Below, one piece after another: positions 1 to 6,618 of a DNA stretch of 64,000 bases (positions are counted from its first letter, which is position 1; the number at the start of each line of letters is the position of its first letter). The DNA comes from a virus. The notes beneath the pieces are model-generated. The model did not search any database, had not been told where the DNA came from, and saw only the letters and a program-made list of their open reading frames with translations. The translations under genes and the position numbers were made by a program. The stretch is taken from the IMG/VR virus record IMGVR_UViG_3300044612_002737, positions 1 through 64,000 of that record; one strand, written 5' to 3'.

Positions 1-521
1 TACGTCAGTCTCGCGCATCGCTCGCTCTCCCGGGCCGTGGGGTGTAGCGTCGACGGGCGGCCCTCTCCCGTTGACGCGTCAATGCTTGCCGTGGCGGTTG
101 CCGTCGAGGGGCTGGGCGCTAAAGGCCCGCCGCGCCTCGCTTATCGGCTAACCCCTTGAAGTTTAACGGGTAACGGGCGCGCCCACCGGGGATGCGCGCC
201 ACGCCGACGTTGTCGGGGCGTTACGCGTTACGCGGCCGTCACGTAGAGTTACATGCGAGGGCCCGTATGTATATCGGATATTGCGTAAACGGGTGAACAT
301 AGAGCGTATGTATAGTGTGTGTAACGTGTAACGCTCTATGTTGTACGTTTGCATGTTGCCGTAAGCACAGGGGAAAGGCGTTATAGGGCGCTACCCGTCA
401 ACCGTTTGGTTAAGACACCGTGGTATAGGCGCGCCCGTTCGTGGGCCTAGCCCCGCATCCGTGCAGCGGGGTACGTCGGCGTTGCCGATGCGGCGGCCTA
501 GGCGGGGGCCGCCTTCCCGGG
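1..521. other. Non-coding left end with AT-richer island
   Basis: I see no convincing gene here. The stretch has AscI-type palindromes (GGCGCGCC), several GTAACG repeats, and a locally AT-rich island at about 240-350 in otherwise very GC-rich DNA. A 63-codon minus-strand frame (163-354) exists but would cover the inverted repeat and has no good ribosome site. The content would suit a control or replication region, but this is inference from composition only. Confidence 0.5.
296..342. repeat. 12-bp perfect inverted repeat in AT-rich island
   Basis: AACATAGAGCGT at 296-307 is matched by its exact reverse complement at 331-342, with a 23-nt loop. The 10-bp direct repeat CGTATGTATA occurs at 264-273 and again at 305-314, the second copy overlapping the left arm. 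Such clustering is typical of protein-binding or origin sites, but no function is proven. Confidence 0.6.
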
Positions 522-1388
522 CTAGCGGGCAGCCTCGCGAGCCGCTCGCATGCGGTCGACCATCGCCGTGGCCGCGGGACATGCCGCGTCCGCACGCTTG
601 CGGGCGGCGGAGCCGAGCAAGCCGTGCATGGCGAGGTAGTAGCCGCGACGCTTCGCGCCCTTCGCGGTGCCATTGCAGCCGCCGCAATGCTCGCACGACA
701 CGTCGGCCGCCTCTGACAGGCAGAGCCGAAGGCCGGCCGCCGCGTAGGCGGCATCGTCGGCCTTGCTGCGGGACGCCACGAACGGACGCCAGCCGCGCGC
801 CTCAGCCTCTGCCACGTCAGCGGGGCTGCCGCACGACGCCATGAACAGGGCCGCCCACTCCGCGGGCAGGTTGCGCCACTCCGCGGTGTAGCCGGTGTGA
901 GACTTCGTGCCGATTAGCACGGTCTGCCAGACATGGAACGGGACCGCGGATGGGTCCCCTTCCATGCCGATACGGACCTTCGCCCCCGCGAAGAGCCCTA
1001 CCGGGATGCCGACGATACCGTCGGCCGCCCGTCGTGCCGCCGAAGCGTGCGCTTCCGTGAGGCGTGCCTTATTGACGTAGCAGGTCCCCGCGCCGCCACG
1101 AATGACGGACCGGTGCGGGCACGCTTCGGGGCAGACGGCGCCGTCGGCGCCCGCCTTCCATGCGTCCATCGGCGACATATCGGCGCGCATTATGCTCACT
1201 TGCACCATGTCGCCCGTCTTCCGGTTGTCGGACGCGTCCGCGACGCAGTGCGCCGTGACCATGATCGGCGTCCCGTCCAGCCGGCTAGCGCCGGTCCAGA
1301 GGACGACGGTAGACGGGAGCGGTCCCCGTCCGAGGATGCTGCGAGCGGCGCGCTTCCATGCGGGCCGCCACTGCAAGAGACTTGACAT
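522..1388 (-). CDS. Conserved phage protein of unknown function, cysteine-containing
   Basis: A 288-aa protein starting at an ATG preceded by GGTAGGAAGCA. It resembles a family common in phages and plasmids whose N-terminal half reads like WTGASRLDGTPIMV, then an asparagine-lysine-threonine-glycine segment (near residues 55-60), then a cluster of cysteines (VCPEACPH and a later TCYVN). A second cysteine cluster, CEHCGGC, lies near residue 235 and could bind a metal. The family has no assigned function that I know. It is the only gene on the left 1.8 kb, and its 5' side is the hairpin-rich region at 1407-1780, which could therefore be its leader. The call as a real gene is firm; the role is open. 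Confidence 0.75.
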   Translation of the reverse strand: MSSLLQWRPAWKRAARSILGRGPLPSTVVLWTGASRLDGTPIMVTAHCVADASDNRKTGDMVQVSIMRADMSPMDAWKAGADGAVCPEACPHRSVIRGGAGTCYVNKARLTEAHASAARRAADGIVGIPVGLFAGAKVRIGMEGDPSAVPFHVWQTVLIGTKSHTGYTAEWRNLPAEWAALFMASCGSPADVAEAEARGWRPFVASRSKADDAAYAAAGLRLCLSEAADVSCEHCGGCNGTAKGAKRRGYYLAMHGLLGSAARKRADAACPAATAMVDRMRAAREAAR

Positions 1389-1406
1389 TGCTTCCTACCT
1401 TCACCC

Positions 1407-1780
1407 CTAGCCGGCGGCCGGCGGTATTGTCGGCAGCCGCTAGACGGTCCGAAGGGTCGACGGTGTCGGCGCTTCGGACCGGCTAGCCGCTTGTCAGGCG
1501 GCTAGGGTGTCGGTCACTCCCACGCTACGGGCGATGCACGCTACCGGTAGCCGTGCTATCGCTTTCCATGCACCGCAGGCTCGCCCCTTTCGGGGGTCGT
1601 CGCCGCTCAGCCTGCACGGGCTAGCGTGGGAGTCTCCGCTACGTGGGAGCATTGGACGGCCGCGCGGGGGCGGCTAGCATTGCGAAAGAACGGGCCGACA
1701 CGCTACGGGCGCGACCCCCTACCGATAGCGGGGTGGGCGCTTTCGGCCTTGCGGCCGGCTAGCGTCTCGGGTTGATGCTT
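1407..1780. ncRNA. Multi-hairpin, CTAG-rich structured region
   Basis: This gene-free stretch contains at least six strong inverted repeats: CGGTCCGAAG (1445-1454) with its complement at 1472-1481; CTAGCCGC (1483-1490) with 1498-1505 around a 7-nt loop; a 12-bp stem 1516-1527/1622-1633 that encloses two further hairpins (1531-1562 and 1575-1615); and weaker ones at 1709-1740 and 1737-1764. The tetranucleotide CTAG, normally rare, recurs many times. The nested layout looks like a branched RNA or a structured origin. Which strand is transcribed is unknown; it could be the leader of the leftward gene at 522-1388. Confidence 0.45.
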
Positions 1781-1915
1781 ACCCTTTATGCCGCTACGGT
1801 ATGGCTGTCAAGCCTTTATCGTCGCGGACCGGATTTGCCGGGATCGGGAGCATCGGGGGGTGTGAAGCCGTGGCGGCCGGGCCGCTCGGCGTCGGAACGT
1901 TACCGTTCCCACACT

Positions 1916-2170
1916 CTTTATGTATCATGCGTGCGCAGGTTGTCCACACTCTAGACGCGACGCGCCGACGGTCCGGCCGGCCGCCCACGCGACGCGCGCC
2001 CGCGCGCCGGCGCGCCCGCTCCCCGCCGGCGACGGCGGGCCAAACGCCGCCGCCCCCTGCCCACTCCACCCCCCGGCACACAACCACCCCCCGGCACCTA
2101 CTCGGTCCCTGGCGGGACCTACAACCACCCCCCGGCATCCATACGCCCCTACGGGGCGGGTACGGGCATA
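1916..2170. promoter_or_regulatory. Control box plus C-rich leader, copy 1
   Basis: At about 1918-1952 the sequence contains CATGCGTG, followed after 9 nt by TGTCCAC, in an AT-richer setting. The same arrangement occurs at about 3995-4026. Both copies are followed by roughly 200 nt that are extremely C-rich and T-poor on the plus strand. Open frames crossing this segment have the amino-acid make-up of random GC-rich DNA, so I read it as non-coding. A shared promoter or operator is the likely explanation. Confidence 0.4.
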
Positions 2171-2185
2171 GCCGAAACACGCACG

Positions 2186-2268
2186 GAAACGGCCCTAGAA
2201 TCGTCGAGGAGAGGTGGGGTGCTATCTCACCCTACCTTCAGTCTCCTCTTCGATTCTAGGGCCGTTTC
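2186..2268. repeat. 18-bp perfect inverted repeat with folded interior
   Basis: GAAACGGCCCTAGAATCG at 2186-2203 is perfectly complementary to 2251-2268. The interior also pairs: GAGGAGA (2206-2212) with 2242-2248, and GGTGGGGTG with CACCCTACC inside that. Nearly the whole 83 nt would form one rod. There is no T-tract. It lies beyond the last gene of the leftward cluster (2323-3887), so it may end or process that transcript, or be a DNA cruciform site. Confidence 0.7.
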
Positions 2269-2287
2269 AGAGCGTCCCTGAGGGAGT

Positions 2288-2314
2288 GGCCCCCGAGGGT
2301 GGTCCTCGGGGGCC
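2288..2314 (-). terminator. Strong hairpin downstream of leftward cluster
   Basis: An 11-bp perfect GC stem (2288-2298 with 2304-2314) and a 5-nt loop directly follow the stop codon of the 2323-2553 gene. No T-run follows, so termination may rely on the hairpin alone or on processing. Confidence 0.55.
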
Positions 2315-2322
2315 GGGTCGGT

Positions 2323-2553
2323 CTAGCTGATGTAGCGGGCGACCACGATGCGGGTTCCGTCCGCACGGTGGAGGACCAGGCGCTTCTTGTAGCCGTTGCC
2401 CGTGTTGATGCACCGGTAGTAGGTGACCGCGTGCGCCGGGCTGTGCGAGCAGAGGCGCAGCCGGTAGGCGCTGCGGTAGCGGCCGTGCTCGATCTCCCAA
2501 GTGTCCTCGGACCCGTAGGTGTAGTTCTTGTTGTCGATGGTCACGTTGAACAT
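2323..2553 (-). CDS. Small basic protein, unknown
   Basis: A 76-aa protein rich in Tyr, Arg and aromatic residues (for example ITTDNKNYTY-like start and YKKRLVLHRADG near the end). The ATG is preceded by TGGAGAAAGC, a box shared by all five genes of this leftward cluster. It has the same small, Tyr/Arg-rich character as the neighbouring 2605-2799 product. No known domain is recognised. A hairpin at 2288-2314 closes the cluster. The shared leader box is the main argument that it is a real gene. Confidence 0.6.
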   Translation of the reverse strand: MFNVTIDNKNYTYGSEDTWEIEHGRYRSAYRLRLCSHSPAHAVTYYRCINTGNGYKKRLVLHRADGTRIVVARYIS

Positions 2554-2571
2554 GCTTTCTCCAGTGTGAGA

Positions 2572-2596
2572 GGGCGGCCCCGAAGGCGGGCCGCCC
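2572..2596 (-). terminator. Intergenic hairpin in leftward cluster
   Basis: GGGCGGCCC (2572-2580) pairs perfectly with 2588-2596 around the 7-nt loop CGAAGGC. It sits between two small minus-strand genes. The same loop occurs in the hairpin at 3231-3253. Confidence 0.5.
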
Positions 2597-2604
2597 GTTT
2601 GGTG

Positions 2605-2799
2605 TCAGATCCAGTACGGCTTGCCGTTCACGACGACGTAGGGCGTGCCGCTGTTGCTCCAGCACACGACGTAGACACGGCGCCAGCGCCCGTGCCACTT
2701 GATCATGTAGCGGGTCGGGATCTTGGAGCCGTAGCCGTGGGCGTTGCGCCCGTAGCGCGGCTCAGGAGTGACCTTGTGGTCGTAGTCGTTGATGTTCAC
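2605..2799 (-). CDS. Small Tyr/Trp-rich protein, unknown
   Basis: A 64-aa product if translation starts at the GTG at 2799, which is preceded by CTGGAGAAAGC, matching the ribosome-site box of its neighbours. The open frame runs further upstream but that part overlaps an intergenic hairpin and looks non-coding. The protein ends in a compact aromatic region (VVVNGKPYWI) and contains MIKWHGRWRRVYVV, a basic aromatic strand. Function is unknown. It could be a small early host-interaction protein, a guess based only on size and position. Confidence 0.55.
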   Translation of the reverse strand: MNINDYDHKVTPEPRYGRNAHGYGSKIPTRYMIKWHGRWRRVYVVCWSNSGTPYVVVNGKPYWI

Positions 2800-2861
2800 G
2801 CTTTCTCCAGAATGGGGAGCGACCCCGTTGTGAGGCACTTCAGCACGGGAGCGACCCGTAG

Positions 2862-2884
2862 ACACGGGGGGTCGGACCCCGTGT
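2862..2884 (-). terminator. Intergenic hairpin in leftward cluster
   Basis: ACACGGGG (2862-2869) pairs perfectly with 2877-2884 around a 7-nt loop. It lies just after the stop of the 2892-3164 gene. Confidence 0.45.
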
Positions 2885-2891
2885 TTCGCCG

Positions 2892-3164
2892 TTACTTGTT
2901 GGCGATCTTGTAGGCGGCGCGGGCCACCTTGAACGCGTTGCGCCCAATGAGGCGCGCGAGGAACGGGGTAGCGTCGTCGACGGTGAGCACGATAACGACG
3001 CACCCGCACAGGATCAGCGTCCAGCCTGCGACGAGGTCGAGGGCCTCGCGGAAGGTGGGCGGCGCGAAGACGGCCACCGCTGCGGACAAGACGACGACAA
3101 GGGCCGTCACGATCATGCGGGGGACGGCGTTCGGGTGCGCCGGGCGGTTCAGGTAGCTGAGCAT
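2892..3164 (-). CDS. Small membrane protein, two transmembrane segments
   Basis: A 90-aa protein with two clear hydrophobic segments: about residues 17-35 (MIVTALVVVLSAAVAVF) and about 45-65 (LVAGWTLILCGCVVIVLTV). A short basic tail (RNAFKVARAAYKIANK) follows. The ATG is preceded by TGGAGTAAGCA. Topology would place the basic tail inside the cell. It could be a small early inner-membrane protein or, less likely given its position far from the endolysin, a holin. No family is recognised. Confidence 0.65.
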   Translation of the reverse strand: MLSYLNRPAHPNAVPRMIVTALVVVLSAAVAVFAPPTFREALDLVAGWTLILCGCVVIVLTVDDATPFLARLIGRNAFKVARAAYKIANK

Positions 3165-3191
3165 TGCTTACTCCACAGGTGGGGGAAGTGT

Positions 3192-3253
3192 CCCACCCGT
3201 AAACCTACGCAAGCGAGGGCTTACGGGTGGGTACGGCCCGAAGGCGGCCGTAC
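3192..3253 (-). repeat. Twin-hairpin unit, copy 1
   Basis: Two adjacent stems: CCCACCCGTAA (3192-3202) with 3221-3231, then GTACGGCC (3231-3238) with 3246-3253. The second stem and the lead-in GGGGGAAGTGTCCC are repeated almost exactly at 3502-3578. It lies between two minus-strand genes. Confidence 0.7.
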
Positions 3254-3261
3254 CCCTTGCG

Positions 3262-3486
3262 TCACGCTTCGACGATCACGTCCTCGCCGTCGACGCGGTA
3301 GTCGCCACGCAGGATGGCTTCGACCGCGGTGTCGGGCAGGGTAGGCCACGACGCCTTGAGGAAGTGGACACGCGCGGCCTTGTCGGTGCGCGCGCCTTTC
3401 ACGTTGCCGCGCCGAAGCGCGAGGATCCACAGGATAAGGCCGGGCACGTAGAACATAGGGGTAGACGAAAGGCGATACTGCGTCAC
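3262..3486 (-). CDS. Small protein with N-terminal hydrophobic segment
   Basis: A 74-aa product starting at GTG 3486, preceded by ATGGAGTAAGCA. Residues about 9-25 (PMFYVPGLILWILALRR) form a single hydrophobic segment with a positive flank, so the protein may be membrane anchored. The C-terminal part, AVEAILRGDYRVDGEDV, has a loose likeness to the AIERGEHRRE motif of the small proteins at 54780-56009. Flanked on both sides by twin-hairpin units. Function unknown. Confidence 0.55.
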   Translation of the reverse strand: MTQYRLSSTPMFYVPGLILWILALRRGNVKGARTDKAARVHFLKASWPTLPDTAVEAILRGDYRVDGEDVIVEA

Positions 3487-3513
3487 TGCTTACTCCATTG
3501 ACGGGGGAAGTGT

Positions 3514-3578
3514 CCCGTCCCGATAACAGCGGCCGGGCCGTTGGCATTGGGACGGGTACGGCCCGCGGGCGGCCGTAC
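3514..3578 (-). repeat. Twin-hairpin unit, copy 2
   Basis: CCCGTCCC (3514-3521) pairs with 3549-3556, and GTACGGCC (3556-3563) pairs with 3571-3578. The first stem differs in sequence from copy 1 but keeps pairing, which suggests that the structure rather than the sequence is conserved. Confidence 0.7.
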
Positions 3579-3587
3579 CCCTTGACG

Positions 3588-3887
3588 CTAGACGTGCGCG
3601 CCGAGACTGAACGCGAGTTCACGCACACGTTCTACGACGTCGACCGACGTGGCCAACGTGTCAAGCGTGCGGCGCGAGTAACGCGCGCCGGGCGCGACGT
3701 GCCCGCTGAAGCCACTGTAGGCGACGACGGTGTGCATGACCACACCGTCACCGTAGACCTTCACCTCAACGGGCACGACGGTGAGGCGGTACGCCTTCCG
3801 TTCCTTGTCGTGCGAAAGCCACGCCTTCACGATGCGGTTGTCCGTGTCCGTGCGGAACGTGGCGACGTCTACCTTACGGTTGTCCAT
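3588..3887 (-). CDS. Small protein, unknown; first gene of leftward cluster
   Basis: A 99-aa protein starting at ATG 3887 after ATGGAGAAAGC. The middle (YRLTVVPVEVKVYGDGVVMHTVVAY) looks like beta strands and the end (TLATSVDVVERVRELAFSLG) like a helix. No known domain is recognised. It is the most upstream gene of the five-gene leftward cluster, so the cluster promoter should lie between 3888 and about 4030. Confidence 0.6.
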   Translation of the reverse strand: MDNRKVDVATFRTDTDNRIVKAWLSHDKERKAYRLTVVPVEVKVYGDGVVMHTVVAYSGFSGHVAPGARYSRRTLDTLATSVDVVERVRELAFSLGAHV

Positions 3888-4365
3888 GCTTTCTCCATTG
3901 CGCGGCCAACGGGCGCCGCGCGATTCTTATGGGGGCTGAGAAACCGGGCGGCCCGGGGCCGTCGGCGTCGTTAGCGTTTCCGCTTCCGACATTTTCAACA
4001 TAGCATGCGTGTGCGTATCGTCCACTATCTGGAACGGATACCCGCACACGCCCAGTCACCCGCGGGCGCGACGCCCGACCGCCCCGACCGCCCGACCGCC
4101 CACGCCCCGACGCACCCGGCCACCCCGGCGACGCCCGGCCCCTCGGCAGACGCCACAAGCTACCCCCCACCATCCCACTCGAGACCCCTCGGGGACCCCA
4201 TCCCCCCACGCCTTTCCCCGGCCGAGCCAAAATCACCAAACACCATACCGCTGCGGTTTAGGCTCGCAGGCCGACCTACTGCGCAGGCCCGCCCGCAAGA
4301 CTACACATGGGCCTTCACGTCTTGCCGCTGCGGTGTTACGACGGCTCGAACCCCCTAGAGGCGCC
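3888..4365. promoter_or_regulatory. Divergent control region with C-rich leader, copy 2
   Basis: This 478-bp gap separates the leftward cluster from the rightward gene at 4366. It has a GC hairpin (GCGCGGC near 3901 with GCCGCGC), then an AT-richer patch at about 3985-4003 (ACATTTTCAACATAGCATG) followed by the box CATGCGTG and GTCCAC also found near 1926. About 200 nt of C-rich, T-poor DNA follow, then two copies of CCGCTGCGGT (about 4248 and 4325). Frames read through it but the composition is not coding. Confidence 0.45.
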
Positions 4366-5301
4366 ATGAACATCCAAGACCTGCCGCTCCCGCTCCGTCT
4401 CCGCAACGCCTTGTTGAAAGCCGGTTTCAAGACCGACGACGATCTGCGTGAGTGGCTCGCCGTAGGCCCCATCACCGGTGAGCCCGGCGAAACCATCCCA
4501 GGCGTCGGCGCCACCGGCATGAAGCAGCTCGAAGCCTGGGCCGCCAGCGAGGGAACCGTCGCCACGGTCCTCGAAGAGGCGTCCACGCCCGAAGAAGACA
4601 TCGCCAGGGGCGCGAAGCGCCACGAAGTCGCCCAGATGGTCGACGCGGCCATGCGCGGCGGCCTCGATCAGCTCGGTCGACGCGGCCACGACGCCGCGAT
4701 GAGCCGCGCCGTCGCCGAGGTCAAGCCCTGGACCACCACCATGAGCGGGCCGACGGCACGGAATACGCTGATCCTTCAGCTCGAGGCGGACATTCAAGCA
4801 CGGATCACCGCGCTTATACCCACTATCAAGGCGCTCCCGCATGTCAAGGAGCTGGGCGTCGAAGTTTCGGCGGAAACGGTGGGCCGAATGGCGCTGATTC
4901 GGGGTCTCGACGCGCTGGAACGCGCTCACAAGGGCGGAAATCAGGCCAAAACCGGCGAAAATCGCGCAGAACAGCCCGAAAATCGCGAAGATTCGCCGGT
5001 TCTGGCGCCTCCTGACGACGCCGAGGTGCTCGACACGCCCGAAGGATGGACGAAAGTCGGCCAGAACGAGGCGATTCCGGTCCCCGAGGCGGTTCTCCAC
5101 GACTACTACACCCAAAACGGGTGGAATCGGTACTGGGGACGGGTCGACGACCAGGTGATCTACTTCTACTGGAGCCCCGAGAAGCGTCTCCAGGACCTCA
5201 AGCCCTTCCCGGGGACCGACAAGAGCGGTCGACGCGTGGCCGAACAGGCCACTCCGTGGGGTCCTGGCCACGTCGTCCCCACGAAGTGGGCCAACAGCTA
5301 G
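4366..5301 (+). CDS. DNA-binding protein with RpoA C-terminal-domain-like helix-hairpin-helix
   Basis: A 311-aa protein. Residues about 5-60 read as LRNALLKAGFKTDDDLREW, then IPGVGATGMKQLEAW. This matches the layout of the RNA polymerase alpha C-terminal domain: a helix, a short hairpin, then an I-x-G-x-G-x-x-x-L helix-hairpin-helix end. Residues 70-220 are helical, and about 205-225 are a short Gln/Asn/Glu-rich linker. The C-terminus is aromatic (YYTQNGWNRYWGRVDDQVIYFYW). The frame is open upstream of 4366, but the ATG at 4366 follows AGAGGCGCC and begins the recognisable domain. It could bind DNA or bend host transcription; this is inference. An alternative is a general phage HhH protein. 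Confidence 0.65.
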   Translation: MNIQDLPLPLRLRNALLKAGFKTDDDLREWLAVGPITGEPGETIPGVGATGMKQLEAWAASEGTVATVLEEASTPEEDIARGAKRHEVAQMVDAAMRGGLDQLGRRGHDAAMSRAVAEVKPWTTTMSGPTARNTLILQLEADIQARITALIPTIKALPHVKELGVEVSAETVGRMALIRGLDALERAHKGGNQAKTGENRAEQPENREDSPVLAPPDDAEVLDTPEGWTKVGQNEAIPVPEAVLHDYYTQNGWNRYWGRVDDQVIYFYWSPEKRLQDLKPFPGTDKSGRRVAEQATPWGPGHVVPTKWANS

Positions 5302-5330
5302 GTGAATGGGGGCTGGGCTAGATGCAGAAA

Positions 5331-5360
5331 GCCCCGGAGAACCTCTCAGCGCTCCGGGGC
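5331..5360 (-). terminator. Terminator between convergent genes
   Basis: GCCCCGGAG (5331-5339) pairs perfectly with 5352-5360. Read on the minus strand the stem is followed by TTTCTGC, so it fits a terminator for the 5380-5892 gene and may also stop the 4366-5301 transcript. Confidence 0.65.
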
Positions 5361-5379
5361 CCCGGCCTGTCAGCCTAGA

Positions 5380-5892
5380 TCAGTCGGCGCGCACGAAGTA
5401 CAGGAAGACCTGCGTCGCGGCGCTGTCGGTGCCCGTGGCCTTCGTCACGGTGAAGCGGAGGCTCTCCACGTCGGTCGCGAACGGGTCGACGGTGTCCGCG
5501 GTTTGGACGTGGGTCGACACGAGCTTCGGCGTGTTGAGCGTCGAGGCCGAGACCGCGAAGGTCTGGATCGACGTCGCCACCGCAGCGGCGCTGATCTTGC
5601 CGACGGCGTAAGTCACGTTGCCCGACGTGGTGCCCGTGCCGGCCGGGACGATCTGCGTGCCGGGCAGGATGCGGATCTTGTAGGGCAGCGAGAACGTGAA
5701 CGTCACCGCAGACGTCGTGGACCCGCCGTCAGGCAGCGAGATCTCGGCGCACACGACACCGGAGGCGTCGTAGGACTTGAACGCGACGGTCGCGTTGGCC
5801 GTCGCGGCCTGGGCCTGATGGCCGTTGAAGTGCTCGGGGATGACCTCCCCGTAGCGGATGAACTTCCGAACGATGTACCCGTATGCAGCCAT
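5380..5892 (-). CDS. Beta-rich probable virion protein
   Basis: A 170-aa protein rich in Thr, Ser, Ala and Val with alternating hydrophobic residues (SAVTFTFSLPYKIRIL, TYAVGKISAAAV), typical of small jelly-roll decoration or fibre proteins. The ATG follows a strong AAGGAGGTAGGTC. It lies on the same strand as the head operon (6793-12334), separated from it by the small plus-strand genes. It resembles in style the small virion proteins at 38000-39808. Role inferred, not shown. Confidence 0.55.
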   Translation of the reverse strand: MAAYGYIVRKFIRYGEVIPEHFNGHQAQAATANATVAFKSYDASGVVCAEISLPDGGSTTSAVTFTFSLPYKIRILPGTQIVPAGTGTTSGNVTYAVGKISAAAVATSIQTFAVSASTLNTPKLVSTHVQTADTVDPFATDVESLRFTVTKATGTDSAATQVFLYFVRAD

Positions 5893-5927
5893 GACCTACC
5901 TCCTTGTGTCCGCCGATCCGAGCGGTA

Positions 5928-5956
5928 TTGCCCGAACCTCATGGCAGTGGTAGCAT
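5928..5956 (+). promoter_or_regulatory. Sigma-70-like promoter
   Basis: TTGCCC (5928-5933), a 17-bp spacer, and TAGCAT (5951-5956) stand 19 bp before the ATG at 5975. Confidence 0.5.
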
Positions 5957-5974
5957 ACACCAAACGGAGTCCCC

Positions 5975-6370
5975 ATGCACGGCAGCATCCTCGTTCTCGC
6001 CAAGAAGAAGGCCGCTGGGCCGGGTGGCTACTTCGACCCGATGCAGGAGTCCGCGCCGATGGCGATGGGTCCGATGGTCTTCCAGGTCTCCGAGGGGGCC
6101 GAGATGCCTGAGGGCGAGGACGAGGACGAGAAGGGCGAGTACGACGTCCCCACGGCCGACAAGGCGAAGGGGTCCCCGTCGATGGACCTCAAGTCCATCA
6201 TCGCCGACCTGAAGGCCGCCGCGATGAAGCTCGACCAGCTCGCCATGACCGGCGAGCTCGGCACCGAGGACGAGCCGACCGGCGAGGAGCCGATGCCCGA
6301 GGCGGCCCCGGCGCCGAAGGCCAAGAAGCCCGTCCCGTCCTTCCTCCAGAAGAAGGAGATGAAGTACTGA
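5975..6370 (+). CDS. Acidic low-complexity protein, unknown
   Basis: A 131-aa protein with a Met/Pro/Glu-rich centre (EGAEMPEGEDEDEKGEYD) and an Ala/Pro/Lys tail. It has one predicted helix (SIIADLKAAAMKLDQLAM, residues about 75-92). Composition resembles small phage internal or scaffold-accessory proteins, but no family is recognised. It is translationally coupled to the next gene (TGATG at 6368-6372) and driven by the promoter at 5928-5956. A hairpin at 6585-6612 ends the unit. Confidence 0.6.
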   Translation: MHGSILVLAKKKAAGPGGYFDPMQESAPMAMGPMVFQVSEGAEMPEGEDEDEKGEYDVPTADKAKGSPSMDLKSIIADLKAAAMKLDQLAMTGELGTEDEPTGEEPMPEAAPAPKAKKPVPSFLQKKEMKY

Positions 6371-6546
6371 TGCCCACCTACCGCAGCGGCTACTACAGCC
6401 ACCTCGACGCGATGAAGAAGAAGGCCGCGATGGAAGACGCCGAGGCCCGCGGCGAGAAGCTCGAGAAGGGCTTCAAGGTCTTCGACCCGTCCAAGCTCGA
6501 GCAGAAGCCGGTCGTGAAGGTCGCCGTCAAGATCGGCAAACACTAG
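6370..6546 (+). CDS. Small basic protein, unknown
   Basis: A 58-aa product reading MPTYRSGYYSHLDAMKKKAA at its start and a Lys-rich end (VVKVAVKIGKH). It overlaps the stop of the upstream gene by one base (TGATG), a coupling used throughout this genome, and is followed by a terminator hairpin. It is Lys-rich and helical in its middle (EDAEARGEKLEKGFKVF). No family recognised. The coupling and the clean codon choice support a real gene. Confidence 0.6.
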   Translation: MPTYRSGYYSHLDAMKKKAAMEDAEARGEKLEKGFKVFDPSKLEQKPVVKVAVKIGKH

Positions 6547-6584
6547 CGGGTCTGAGCAACCCGCGAGACCGCGAGAGCGGTCGG

Positions 6585-6612
6585 CGCCCCGTAGAAGCGA
6601 CGCTACGGGGCG
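6585..6612 (+). terminator. Terminator hairpin
   Basis: CGCCCCGTAG (6585-6594) pairs perfectly with 6603-6612 around an 8-nt loop, followed by TCTTCATG. It lies 39 bp after the stop of the 6370-6546 gene. Confidence 0.65.
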
Positions 6613-6618
6613 TCTTCA

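Noticed and set aside
163-354. 63-codon minus-strand frame at the left end
   Set aside because: It covers the inverted repeat and AT-rich island, has no ribosome site, and its protein has random-looking composition.
1516-1633. tRNA or tmRNA gene
   Set aside because: The stems are nested, but there is no cloverleaf, anticodon loop or T-loop consensus.
1794-2259. Long open frames on both strands in the C-rich leader
   Set aside because: The Pro/Arg-rich products follow from C-rich DNA. They show no domain and no start signal.
2892-3164. Holin call for the small membrane protein
   Set aside because: It has two membrane segments but lies 41 kb from the endolysin in an early-type cluster, so the call is not supported.
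4009-4365. Upstream extension of the 4366 gene
   Set aside because: The open frame runs through a C-rich leader; the alpha-CTD-like domain begins at 4366 with a better start.
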